From Bdellovibrionales bacterium (GTDB lineage: Bacteria > Bdellovibrionota > Bdellovibrionia > Bdellovibrionales > UBA1609): DNA of 57,675 nt. Numbering within the stretch: position 1 is the stretch's first letter; the number at the start of each line of letters is the position of its first letter. The notes below the pieces were generated by a model. That model did no database searches. It had not been told where the DNA came from and saw only the letters and a program-made list of their open reading frames with translations. A program made the translations under genes and the position numbers. The stretch spans positions 1 through 57,675 of the forward strand of contig JAAOIH010000008.1 in the NCBI GenBank assembly GCA_015163875.1, in the 5' to 3' direction. Below, in pieces: positions 9,597 to 18,884 of the stretch.

Positions 9597-11603
9597 ATGC
9601 CCAAGTTTCAATTAGTTAATTTTAAAGATTTTGAAATAAAAAATTTTATAAACCAATTACAAATTATTTTAAAAAATAATAGAGAAAAAGTAGAAGCAGC
9701 TTTAAAACAAGATTCTTTTACCTATGATAATTTTGTAAGAGTTTTGTCAGACACAGACGAAGAGTTAGAATTATTTTATTCGCCATTAAATTTACACAGC
9801 GGAGTTTTAGACTCTCCAGAAGTTCGTGATGTTGTAAAAAAAGCAAGGCCATTGCTTATTGAATATTCTTTAGAGAGGTCTCAAAACAAAAATATTTTTA
9901 ATGCTTTTAACAGTATTAAAAACTCTGATGAATTTTTAAAATTAACTTTTGTTAAACAAAGAGTAATTACAGAGGCAATAAAAGGTTTTAAATTATCTGG
10001 AGTAAATTTAAAAGATAAAGATAAAGAAGAATTAAATAAAGTTATTCAAAAATTATCAAAACTACAAACTCAATTTTCTAATAATGCATTAGATTCTAGA
10101 CAGTCGTGGTCTAAAACTATTACAAATTTAAAAGACTTAGAAGGCGTTCCACAAAACACATTAAATTTAATGAAGCAAAAAGCTGAAGAAAAAAAAATTG
10201 ACGGGTGGCTTATAACTTTAGACTACCCTATTATGTTGCCGTTTATGCAATACTGTAAAAATTCTGAGTTAAAAAAACAAGTTTTTAAAAAAAGTTCTTG
10301 CATTGCTTCGGAGCTAGAGGGTTTTGAAAAATGGGATAATCTTCCTATAATAAAAGAAATTTTAGATTTAAGACAAAAAAAAGCACATTTTTTAGGTTTT
10401 GAAAGTTTTGTTGAGTTATCACTTGCTAGTAAAATGGCCTCTAACTTTAACGAAGTAAATGATTTTTTATCTGGCCTGTCTACAAAAACTAAATCACTAG
10501 CAAAAAAAGAATACGAAGAATTAAAAAACTTTGCAAAAACAAAAGATAATATAGATATGCAAGAGTGGGACAAAGCTTATTATTCAGAGCTATTAAAAAA
10601 AGAAAAACACAATGTTGATAGCGAAGAAATTAAACAATATTTTGGAGACTCTCATATTATAAAAACTTTATTTAATATAACTGAAAAGTTATACAATATA
10701 AAAATTAAAGAAAAAACAACAGGCAAAAATATTTGGCATCCAGATGTAACAGAGTATGAAATTTTTTCTTCATCTGGAGACTATATAGCAAGATTTTATT
10801 TTGATCTTTATGCCCGTACTGGAAAAAATTCTGGCGCATGGATGTCATCTTTTAGTAGCTATTCTAAAAATCAAAAAGCTATTGCTTATATGGTTTGTAA
10901 TTTTCCTCCAAGAGTAAATAACAAACAGTCTTTGCTAGATCATAACGATGTTGTAACTTTGTTTCATGAATTTGGACACGGAATTCATCATTTATTAAGT
11001 GTTATTTCAGAATTTGATTTATCTGGCGGAGGTGGAGTTGAGTGGGATGCAATCGAGGCACCTAGTCAATTTATGGAAAACTTTTGCTGGGATCCAGAAA
11101 TGTTAAAAATGCTTTCTGAACATCAACAAACAAAAGAAAGTTTATCTGATAATTTAATTGATTCGTTAATTGCATCTAAAAATTATAATGTAGGTTTATT
11201 TTTTGCAAGACAAATGGAACTTGGATTATTTGATCTTCGTTTGCATAAATATAATTCTGATATTTATGAAACTTTAAATAAAGTTAGGCAAGAAGTTGCA
11301 GTTAGCAAAGCTCCAGATTACAACCGCTTTCCAAATAATTTTGGACATATTTTTGCTGGAGGTTATGCCTCTGGTTATTATAGTTATATGTGGGCCGATG
11401 TATTGTCTGCAGATATTTTTATGGCATTTAAGGAAGAAAGTTTAAGTAGTAAAACTAATTTACTTTCTGTTAATGCTGGAAGTAAATTTTTAAAAACTTA
11501 TTTAAGCCAAGGCGGATCCAAACCTGCAATGGAGTTATTTAAAGATTTTAGAGGAAGAAAGCCAAATATTGATGCCTTGCTAAGCATGAATGGAATTAAA
11601 TAA
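9597..11603 (+). CDS. prlC: M3-family zinc oligopeptidase (oligopeptidase A-like)
   Basis: LFHEFGHGIHHLL zinc motif, VEWDAIEAPSQFMENFCW; SD AGGAGG upstream. Confidence 0.85.
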   Translation: MPKFQLVNFKDFEIKNFINQLQIILKNNREKVEAALKQDSFTYDNFVRVLSDTDEELELFYSPLNLHSGVLDSPEVRDVVKKARPLLIEYSLERSQNKNIFNAFNSIKNSDEFLKLTFVKQRVITEAIKGFKLSGVNLKDKDKEELNKVIQKLSKLQTQFSNNALDSRQSWSKTITNLKDLEGVPQNTLNLMKQKAEEKKIDGWLITLDYPIMLPFMQYCKNSELKKQVFKKSSCIASELEGFEKWDNLPIIKEILDLRQKKAHFLGFESFVELSLASKMASNFNEVNDFLSGLSTKTKSLAKKEYEELKNFAKTKDNIDMQEWDKAYYSELLKKEKHNVDSEEIKQYFGDSHIIKTLFNITEKLYNIKIKEKTTGKNIWHPDVTEYEIFSSSGDYIARFYFDLYARTGKNSGAWMSSFSSYSKNQKAIAYMVCNFPPRVNNKQSLLDHNDVVTLFHEFGHGIHHLLSVISEFDLSGGGGVEWDAIEAPSQFMENFCWDPEMLKMLSEHQQTKESLSDNLIDSLIASKNYNVGLFFARQMELGLFDLRLHKYNSDIYETLNKVRQEVAVSKAPDYNRFPNNFGHIFAGGYASGYYSYMWADVLSADIFMAFKEESLSSKTNLLSVNAGSKFLKTYLSQGGSKPAMELFKDFRGRKPNIDALLSMNGIK

Positions 11604-11609
11604 GTTTAT

Positions 11610-12338
11610 TTAATCAATGCTAGAGTAAACTCTGCGACTATCTTCAAAATCATCTAACTGCTCAAGCAAGTTATATACTTCTTGTTTTTGACTATCTGTT
11701 AAATCTGGGATTTGTTTTGCTTTATACGAAGGCTCTGCTTTTAAAATTTCCCACTCTCTTTTAACTAAATCTTTTCGCATAGTTTCTAAATTTTCTAAAT
11801 CAGTATAAAAAATATAAGATGTAATTTTAGTAATATCTTGTTCGTCTACTTCGCCAGTGTCTACAGAAGATGCATCAACTTCTATTGCTTCTTCTTCTAT
11901 GTCTTTAAAATTTTTTGCAGTACTTGCCTCTACCATTCCTATTTTATCAAAATTCCAAGAAACACTTCCGCTTTCTGCCCACAAACCAGAATTTTTTCTT
12001 AATAATATTTTTAAATCAGAAACACTGCGATTTTTATTATCAGTTTGGCATTCAATAATAATTCCTACTTGGTGAGGCCCAAAAGCTTCATAAATTTTTT
12101 CTTCAATAACAGAGTCGCCAGTATCTCCACTTGCTTTTTTTAATGCGCGGTCAATAGTATCATTGGGGCATGATAAAGATTTGGCTTCAGAAATAGCAGC
12201 TTTTAGCCTGGCGTTTCCCTCTGGGTCTATGCCTCCAAGTTTTGCTGATACTAATATTTCTCTGGCAAGTTTGTTAAAAATTTTACCTTTTTTTTCTGCC
12301 TTTACTGCTTTACCTGCGTTCTTCCAAGCTTTTCCCAT
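11610..12338 (-). CDS. yebC: YebC/PmpR family protein
   Basis: MGKAWKNAGKAVKAEKKGKIFNKLAREILVSAKLGG, typical of the family. Confidence 0.93.
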   Translation of the reverse strand: MGKAWKNAGKAVKAEKKGKIFNKLAREILVSAKLGGIDPEGNARLKAAISEAKSLSCPNDTIDRALKKASGDTGDSVIEEKIYEAFGPHQVGIIIECQTDNKNRSVSDLKILLRKNSGLWAESGSVSWNFDKIGMVEASTAKNFKDIEEEAIEVDASSVDTGEVDEQDITKITSYIFYTDLENLETMRKDLVKREWEILKAEPSYKAKQIPDLTDSQKQEVYNLLEQLDDFEDSRRVYSSID

Positions 12339-12360
12339 TTTTTAAAACCTTTTTTAGTAT

Positions 12361-13362
12361 TTAAAAAGTGTGGTCAAAACCAACATCACCACTTACGCCA
12401 ACTTGGTATGCAGAAACTTTTCTTTCAAAAAAGTTAGCTAGCTCTTGTGTATTTTGTAATTCCATAAAGCCAAATGGGTTTTTTGAATTATATACTTTTT
12501 TCATTCCTAGTCTTACAAAATGCTGATCTGCTACAAATTGTAAATAAGATCTCATGTCTTTTTGACTTAAGCCTACAATTCCTTTGCTTAAAAATTCTGT
12601 TGCAAAATTCATTTCACACTCAATTGCTTCATCTAACATTTTACAAATAATACCTTCAAATTCTGGTTGCCATAATTCTGGCTCTTCTTTTCTAACTGTT
12701 TCTACAACCTTAAATGCAAAATTCATATGACAGCTTTCGTCTCTAAACACCCAATTAGTTCCCGTAGCTAATCCATTTAATAAACCCTTTGATCTTAAAA
12801 AATAAACATAGGCAAAAGATCCAAAAAAGAATAATCCTTCGATACAAGTTGCAAAACAAATAATATTTAATAAAAATTTTCTACGATCTTCTAAAGTATT
12901 TAATTCGTCTACTTTTTGAACAAAACTAATCCATTTAAAAGCAAAGTCTCCCTTAGCTTTTATAGTTTCTATATTATGAATAGCTGAAAAAGCTTCGTTT
13001 CTTTCTTTTTCATCTGGAAGATATGTATCTAGCAAAGTTAAATAAAATTGAACATGAAGGGCTTCTTCATAAAGTTGGCGAGATAAATAAAGTCTAGCCT
13101 CTGGAGAATTAAGATGTTTGTAGTAATTTAAAACTAAATTATTACTAACAATGGAATCTCCTGTTGCAAAAAAAGCCACTAATCGTTGAATTAAAAATCG
13201 TTCTGCTTCTGTAATTTTATTTGAATTTAAATCTACTAAGTCTGAGCTAAAATCTACTTCTTCTACAGTCCATGTATTTTTAATTGCATCTTTATACATT
13301 TCAAAAAATTCTGGATACTTCATTGGTCTTAAAGTTAATTCATAACCTGGGTCTAATAACAT
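12361..13362 (-). CDS. nrdB: class I ribonucleotide reductase beta subunit
   Basis: EAERFLIQRLVAFFATGDSIV; EEALHVQFY (E-x2-H-x3-Y spacing, as for the radical Tyr); C-terminus DVGFDHTF. Confidence 0.93.
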   Translation of the reverse strand: MLLDPGYELTLRPMKYPEFFEMYKDAIKNTWTVEEVDFSSDLVDLNSNKITEAERFLIQRLVAFFATGDSIVSNNLVLNYYKHLNSPEARLYLSRQLYEEALHVQFYLTLLDTYLPDEKERNEAFSAIHNIETIKAKGDFAFKWISFVQKVDELNTLEDRRKFLLNIICFATCIEGLFFFGSFAYVYFLRSKGLLNGLATGTNWVFRDESCHMNFAFKVVETVRKEEPELWQPEFEGIICKMLDEAIECEMNFATEFLSKGIVGLSQKDMRSYLQFVADQHFVRLGMKKVYNSKNPFGFMELQNTQELANFFERKVSAYQVGVSGDVGFDHTF

Positions 13363-13408
13363 AATTTGTTTCTCCTTATATTTTTTATATAAAATTTTAT
13401 CTAAAGTC

Positions 13409-15991
13409 TTACTGACAAGATTCGCAAATTTCTGGGTTTTCTAAAGAACATGCAAGCGCTTCTTTGTCAGTATAAGTTTTGTTATCACCAGAGGTGTTAT
13501 TTTCTGTAAATGTTTTTCTAATTTTTGTTGCTGGGCGAGATCTTAAATAATAAGTTGTTTTTAAGCCTTGCTTCCAAGCATACATATACATGCTAGACAA
13601 AACTCCAACACTTGGGTTTTCTATAAATAAATTTAAAGATTGGCTTTGGTCAATAAAAGAACCCCTTCCTGCTGCTAAATTAATTAATACTTTTTGAGGT
13701 AGCTCCCATACTGTTTTAAATCTTTGTTTTAAATTATCAGGTATTTCTACAATTGATTGGATAGATCCTTCGTTAAATTTAATTTGGTTTTTTATATTTT
13801 CTGTCCATAAAGAATTATCTTTTAATTCCTTAGCCAAATATTTATTTACCTGTAAAAATTCACCAGACAAAGTTTCTCTTTTAAAAAAATTAGAAAGTTG
13901 AGGCTCTGTGGCTTCGTAAACTCCTGCCAAAGTTGCAATAGTGGCAGTCGGTGCAATTGCAATCATTAAAGAATTTCGCAAACCATGTTTTTTTATTTTT
14001 GTTTTTAATTTATCCCACATTTTTGTATCTTCTGGCACAACTCCCCATAAATCAAATTGCAAAATACCTTCTGAGGCTTTTGTTTCTTTAAAACCTGGGT
14101 GGCTTCCAAATTGTTTGGCCAATTCGCAAGAGGTTTCGAGAGCTGAAAAATAAATCATTTCTGAAATTTTATTAGATAATTTTAAAGCTTCTGGGCTATC
14201 AAAATTATAACCTAATTTAAAAAATGCGTCTTGTAAGCCCATTAGTCCTAGGCCAACTGGTCTCCATTTTTTATTAGAGTTTTCTGCTGTATCAATAGGA
14301 TAAAAATTAATATCAATAACTCTGTCTAAATATTTCATAGCCACAGATACTGTATTTTTTAATTTATCAAAATCAAATTTAGAGTTTACCACATGTTGGG
14401 CGATATTTATTGATCCTAAATTACACACTGCTGTTTCTGGGTCAGATGTTACTTCAATAATTTCTGTACATAGGTTAGACAGGTGAACAGTTGGTGCTTT
14501 TTTCATAGCTTCGCGACTGCTTTCTGCAGAAGATAAAATTTGATTACATTTTTTATTAGAGGAGTCTTTAAAAGTCATCCACCCGTTGCCTGTTTGTGCT
14601 AAAGTTTTAATCATTCTAGAATATAAAGTTCTTGCAGGTATTTGTTTAACAAACTTTTTATTTTTTTCTCCCTCTAAATAAATTTCTTCAAAAATTTTGC
14701 CATAACTATCTACCAGCTCTGGCATATCATTTGGATTAAATAATGACCAAGTTCCGTCTGCTTCTACTCTTTTCATAAACAAATCTGGAACCCAGTTAGA
14801 TAAATTTAAATTATGCGTTCGTTGGTACTCGTCACCAGTGTTGTCTCGTAGTTGTAAAAATTCTTCTATGTCGGCGTGCCAAGTTTCAAGGTACACACAA
14901 GCTGCACCTTTTCGTCTGCCACCCTGATTAACTGCAACAACAGATGAGTCTAAAGTTTTAAGCCAAGGCACAACTCCATTTGAAAAACCATTAGTTCCTT
15001 TAATTAAAGAGCCTCTTGATCTAACTCTTGAAAAAGATAAACCAATGCCTCCTGCAAATTTTGATAATAATGCTACATCCATATATTTTTTATAAATTCC
15101 CTTTAAGCTATCTTTTGGAGAATCTAATAAATAGCAAGAAGATAATTGCGTTCGCTTAGATGCTGAATTAAATAAAGTTGGGGAGCTTGGCATATAATCT
15201 AGCTTAGAAATTAATTCATAAAACTCAGAAGCTTCTTCAAAAGTTTTTGCAAGTCCGCAAGCCACTCTTAAAAAAAAGAATTGAGGTGTTTCTGTAACTT
15301 TTCTTGTAACTGGGTCTTTATATAAATATCTATCATACAAAGTTTTTAAACCAAAATATTCAAAATAATGGGTTCTTCTTTTATTAATAATAACATTTAA
15401 AGCTTCTTTGTTTGTTTTTACAAAATTAAAGCTGTCTTTAGAAATTAATCCAGCTTCATAGCTGGTTTTTACTGATTGATAAAAATTATGAATAGACTGA
15501 CTTGTAACTTCTTCGTCAATGTATCTAGATAATAATCTTGAAGCTAATTTTGAATATTCTGGATCCTCTGATATTAAAAAAGATGCAGTTTGAATACAAA
15601 TTTTATCTAAGTCCGCAGTGCTTGCTCCATCATACAAGCCGCTAATTGCTTTTGTTGCAACCTTCATTGGGTCCACTTCTTGAAGGCCGATAGAGCATGC
15701 CATAACAACATTAACAATTTTATTAATATCAACTGGCTCTAAGCTTCCATCTCTTTTTTGCACTCGCATAATTTTTGGGCCGTTTTGAGAATGTGGTTGG
15801 TTAGAAAATTCAGCATCTGTAATAGTATTTTTATCATCAATGTGGCTGTTATTTATTGTGGGTGCGTTTACAACTTTGTCTTCTTTTAAAGTAGATGTTT
15901 TTTCTTTATCTGATGTATGAGAATCAGAATTTGAATTAACTAAATTATTAAAATCAGTATTTGTATTATGTAATTTATTTTCTGTGCTCAT
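13409..15991 (-). CDS. nrdA: class I ribonucleotide reductase alpha subunit
   Basis: ATP-cone (VQKRDGSLEPVDINKI), FAGGIGLSFSRVR, NLCTEI, APTATIATLAGVYEATEP, C-terminal CESCQ. Confidence 0.95.
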   Translation of the reverse strand: MSTENKLHNTNTDFNNLVNSNSDSHTSDKEKTSTLKEDKVVNAPTINNSHIDDKNTITDAEFSNQPHSQNGPKIMRVQKRDGSLEPVDINKIVNVVMACSIGLQEVDPMKVATKAISGLYDGASTADLDKICIQTASFLISEDPEYSKLASRLLSRYIDEEVTSQSIHNFYQSVKTSYEAGLISKDSFNFVKTNKEALNVIINKRRTHYFEYFGLKTLYDRYLYKDPVTRKVTETPQFFFLRVACGLAKTFEEASEFYELISKLDYMPSSPTLFNSASKRTQLSSCYLLDSPKDSLKGIYKKYMDVALLSKFAGGIGLSFSRVRSRGSLIKGTNGFSNGVVPWLKTLDSSVVAVNQGGRRKGAACVYLETWHADIEEFLQLRDNTGDEYQRTHNLNLSNWVPDLFMKRVEADGTWSLFNPNDMPELVDSYGKIFEEIYLEGEKNKKFVKQIPARTLYSRMIKTLAQTGNGWMTFKDSSNKKCNQILSSAESSREAMKKAPTVHLSNLCTEIIEVTSDPETAVCNLGSINIAQHVVNSKFDFDKLKNTVSVAMKYLDRVIDINFYPIDTAENSNKKWRPVGLGLMGLQDAFFKLGYNFDSPEALKLSNKISEMIYFSALETSCELAKQFGSHPGFKETKASEGILQFDLWGVVPEDTKMWDKLKTKIKKHGLRNSLMIAIAPTATIATLAGVYEATEPQLSNFFKRETLSGEFLQVNKYLAKELKDNSLWTENIKNQIKFNEGSIQSIVEIPDNLKQRFKTVWELPQKVLINLAAGRGSFIDQSQSLNLFIENPSVGVLSSMYMYAWKQGLKTTYYLRSRPATKIRKTFTENNTSGDNKTYTDKEALACSLENPEICESCQ

Positions 15992-16175
15992 AAAAAGTCC
16001 CCAGTTATTATTGAGAGATTAAGGAAAAAAACCTTGTCTATAGAATAAAAAAAACTAGGGATTTTTCAAGTACTGTTAATTATTTGACACGCCCTTATAT
16101 ATAAATTTCTTCTCTACCTAGAACAGGTTTGAAATGAGCATTTTTAGCCAAAAAAATTATTTGTTTTTGACAGAT

Positions 16176-16205
16176 AAAAAGGCTTCCTTTTTGGAAGCCT
16201 TTTTT
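16176..16205. terminator. bidirectional intrinsic terminator-like hairpin
   Basis: AAAAAGGCTTCC TTTTT GGAAGCCTTTTTT; T-tract on both strands. Lies 3' of the minus-strand 16242-16883 gene. Confidence 0.75.
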
Positions 16206-16241
16206 AGTCTTATAAGTCCTATAAAATGTTAAGTGGTAAAT

Positions 16242-16883
16242 TTAGTAAAAATATACGAAGCTTAAGCTTGGATTAATTTCTTTTGTTTTTTCATTTTTTA
16301 TCTCTGTGCCATTTATTGTGTTGGTAATTACTTTCTTTCCAACAATGTAGGATAAATCAAATGTTGCAGCTAAATTTTTTGTCATAAAGCAACGAGTACC
16401 TACAGACAATATGTAACCAGGCTCTTCTAATTTTAAAGAACTAGCTTTAGTAGCTCCAAATGGTGAAACTCTTATCCATCTATATGCTGCTCCAACATAA
16501 GGGGTCATCCATGTTTTGTGATAGTGCTTTACTAAACTTGGGCGTTTTTTAAATATATATTTTACAGCTAATTTTGCGCCGTAAGCTTTTGGCTCAAGAC
16601 CAAGATTTTTATATTCAGCTAATCTTTTATACTGAACACCTAAAGATACATCCCATTTTTTGTTAAAAATATATCCTTTTGCAGCTCTTAAAGTAATATT
16701 GTTTTCTTTGTCAGAGGTAACTGTCCCTGCTGTGTTAGTTTCTTTGCTGATATCTATACTTGTTCCTATTTCAAAATATTTATCAACTTGATTTTTTACC
16801 ACTCTGTGTTTTCTTGCTTTTCGCTTAGCAAATGTAGGCATAGCTATTGATGATACAAATAATAATGCGATTAGTAATTTCAT
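16242..16883 (-). CDS. predicted outer-membrane beta-barrel protein
   Basis: Signal peptide MKLLIALLFVSSIAMPTFA, basic KRKARKHR segment, amphipathic strands, C-terminal SFVYFY. Confidence 0.65.
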   Translation of the reverse strand: MKLLIALLFVSSIAMPTFAKRKARKHRVVKNQVDKYFEIGTSIDISKETNTAGTVTSDKENNITLRAAKGYIFNKKWDVSLGVQYKRLAEYKNLGLEPKAYGAKLAVKYIFKKRPSLVKHYHKTWMTPYVGAAYRWIRVSPFGATKASSLKLEEPGYILSVGTRCFMTKNLAATFDLSYIVGKKVITNTINGTEIKNEKTKEINPSLSFVYFY

Positions 16884-16918
16884 ATTTTCTCCTTGTAGTT
16901 TTTATTTAGTTTTTAAAA

Positions 16919-17524
16919 TTAATAAAAATAATTCCAGTCCATAGTAACTCTAGAACCTTTTGTTTTGTTTTCTACATCTGCTTTAGTAAATTTTCTAACA
17001 TAATTTGTGTACTCTAGCCCCATCATCATATTTTTACTTATTGAAAAGCGTTTTCCTACAGCATATTTTAATGTTTTAGTATCTTGCTCTGACTTGTCTA
17101 TGCCAAATCCTAAGCCAACATAAAAATTGTTATAAGTATTTTTATATTTAGATAGCTTTCCTTTAAAAATACGCATTGTACTTATGTTAAATAAATATTT
17201 TGTCCCTACTTCTAGCCCATAAGATTTATCTTCGCCATCTTTGTTATAGTTTAACAAAAAAGATACATCATATTTTTTTTTAAAAATAACACCTTTTCCT
17301 AATTTAATTTGGTACGAAGTTGTTTTTTCTGTACCTACTTCTTTTTTAGAAAAATTTAGTGCAGTACCAACTGTTAAATAATGTTGGTTATTATGATGAA
17401 ACCTGTGGTGCCAAGATTTTTTGTGACTTTTAGATCTGTATCTATGATTTTTCTTTTTTCCCTTGTAGTGTCCTGCCTGTACAGAAAGTGGCAAAACAAA
17501 TAGCAATGCAATTAATAGTTTCAT
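16919..17524 (-). CDS. predicted outer-membrane beta-barrel protein, His/Lys-rich N-terminus
   Basis: MKLLIALLFVLPLSVQA signal, GHYKGKKKNHRYRSKSHKKSWHHRFHHNNQHY, C-terminal WNYFY. Confidence 0.65.
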   Translation of the reverse strand: MKLLIALLFVLPLSVQAGHYKGKKKNHRYRSKSHKKSWHHRFHHNNQHYLTVGTALNFSKKEVGTEKTTSYQIKLGKGVIFKKKYDVSFLLNYNKDGEDKSYGLEVGTKYLFNISTMRIFKGKLSKYKNTYNNFYVGLGFGIDKSEQDTKTLKYAVGKRFSISKNMMMGLEYTNYVRKFTKADVENKTKGSRVTMDWNYFY

Positions 17525-17616
17525 AAAAAGCCTCCTATAGCTTTGTTTATTTTCAAGTAAAGTGTCTATAAATTGGATAAATAGGTCAATACCTTTGTAT
17601 TAACTAATTGCGTTAT

Positions 17617-18261
17617 TTATATCTTAAAAATTTGTCTAATTCCGCCTCCAACTTCTTTTAAAATAAATTGTTGTTGAGATATTTTTGAATCTTCTTTGTC
17701 ATGGCTTATCATAAGAACTGGAATATTCCACTCTTTGCTACAGATTTTAATTAAGTCTCTAGACTCTTGCCTTAATTCTGAATCTAAGGAAGAAAATGCT
17801 TCGTCTAAAAAAAGAATTTTTGGCCTAGTTATTAAAGCTCTTGCTAGTGCAATTCTTTGAGCTTCACCTCCAGATAATAAGCCTACTTTTTTTAAAAAAA
17901 ATTTATCTAAATGAAAAGTTTTATTTAAAAAATCAAAATTTTTTCCTTTTAAAGAAGCTCCCCTAGCTTGTGCTGCAAATTTAATATTTTCCAAACCACT
18001 CATGTGAGGAAACAAACATAGGTTTTGAAAAACTACTCCTATGTGCCTGTTAGCTGTGCTTTGTTTAGCTAAATCTTTTTTTTTAAATAACCATTGAAAA
18101 CTAGATAATGGCTCTAGTCCTAATAATATATTTAATAAAGTTGTTTTGCCAGATCCAGAAACACCTTTAATCAAGCTAATTCCTGTGTCTGGAAGTTCCC
18201 AGTAAGGAATATCTAATGAAAATTGGTCTCTAGAAAAAAGTAAATTTTTTATTACAGACAA
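17617..18261 (-). CDS. ABC transporter ATP-binding protein (no adjacent permease)
   Basis: Walker A GVSGSGKTTLL, Q-loop VVFQNLCLFPHM, signature LLSGGEAQRIALARAL, Walker B ILFLDEAFSSLD. Confidence 0.9.
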   Translation of the reverse strand: MSVIKNLLFSRDQFSLDIPYWELPDTGISLIKGVSGSGKTTLLNILLGLEPLSSFQWLFKKKDLAKQSTANRHIGVVFQNLCLFPHMSGLENIKFAAQARGASLKGKNFDFLNKTFHLDKFFLKKVGLLSGGEAQRIALARALITRPKILFLDEAFSSLDSELRQESRDLIKICSKEWNIPVLMISHDKEDSKISQQQFILKEVGGGIRQIFKI

Positions 18262-18281
18262 TTTATTACAACTAATTGTAT

Positions 18282-18806
18282 TTAAAAATAGTAGCGAAAA
18301 TGAAAGTTTGTTTTAATTGAATATTTTTTAGGTGAGTTTTTTGGTTTAATAGCTATATGACTATAAAATATTTCTGGATTGATTGCTAAGCGACTAGTTA
18401 AAAAATATTTAAATCCAGACCCAGCATTAACTATAAAAAATGTTTTTTTATTTTCTGGCAAAGAATATGATCCGCCGGCTAAAATATAAGGAATAAATCT
18501 TTTTCCTCGTCTATTTTCTATAATATTAAGGTGAATATTTAATCCTAACAACAAATCTTTTAGCTTTAATTTTTTAGATTCTTGCAGGGCTTTAAATGAT
18601 ATATGTGGCTGAACTTCAAAGTTTCCCATATTATAAGCATAGGCAATTCCAAAAGACCCCTCTATATCTGCTTTACTGTAATTAAAAGATTGAGTATTTA
18701 AAACAACTGCATGTCTTCTTTTAAAGTTAGATGTTCTTCTTCGTTTTGCAAAAGATAAGCTTGGAGCTAAAAAAATTAATATTAATAATGCACTTAAAAT
18801 TTTCAT
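18282..18806 (-). CDS. predicted outer-membrane beta-barrel protein with basic N-terminus
   Basis: Signal MKILSALLILIFLAPSLSFA, then KRRRTSNFKRRH; C-terminal FHFRYYF. Confidence 0.6.
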   Translation of the reverse strand: MKILSALLILIFLAPSLSFAKRRRTSNFKRRHAVVLNTQSFNYSKADIEGSFGIAYAYNMGNFEVQPHISFKALQESKKLKLKDLLLGLNIHLNIIENRRGKRFIPYILAGGSYSLPENKKTFFIVNAGSGFKYFLTSRLAINPEIFYSHIAIKPKNSPKKYSIKTNFHFRYYF

Positions 18807-18884
18807 AAAACACCTCTTTAAAATTAAATTTTATCTATACTGTTAATAATACAAACACATAAAACAAAGTCAATTTTTTAAATA

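Noticed and set aside
11594-11613. ATTAAATAA-GT-TTATTTAAT palindrome between prlC and yebC
   Set aside because: Explained by two convergent genes ending in similar ...ATTAAATAA codons; no GC stem to call a terminator.
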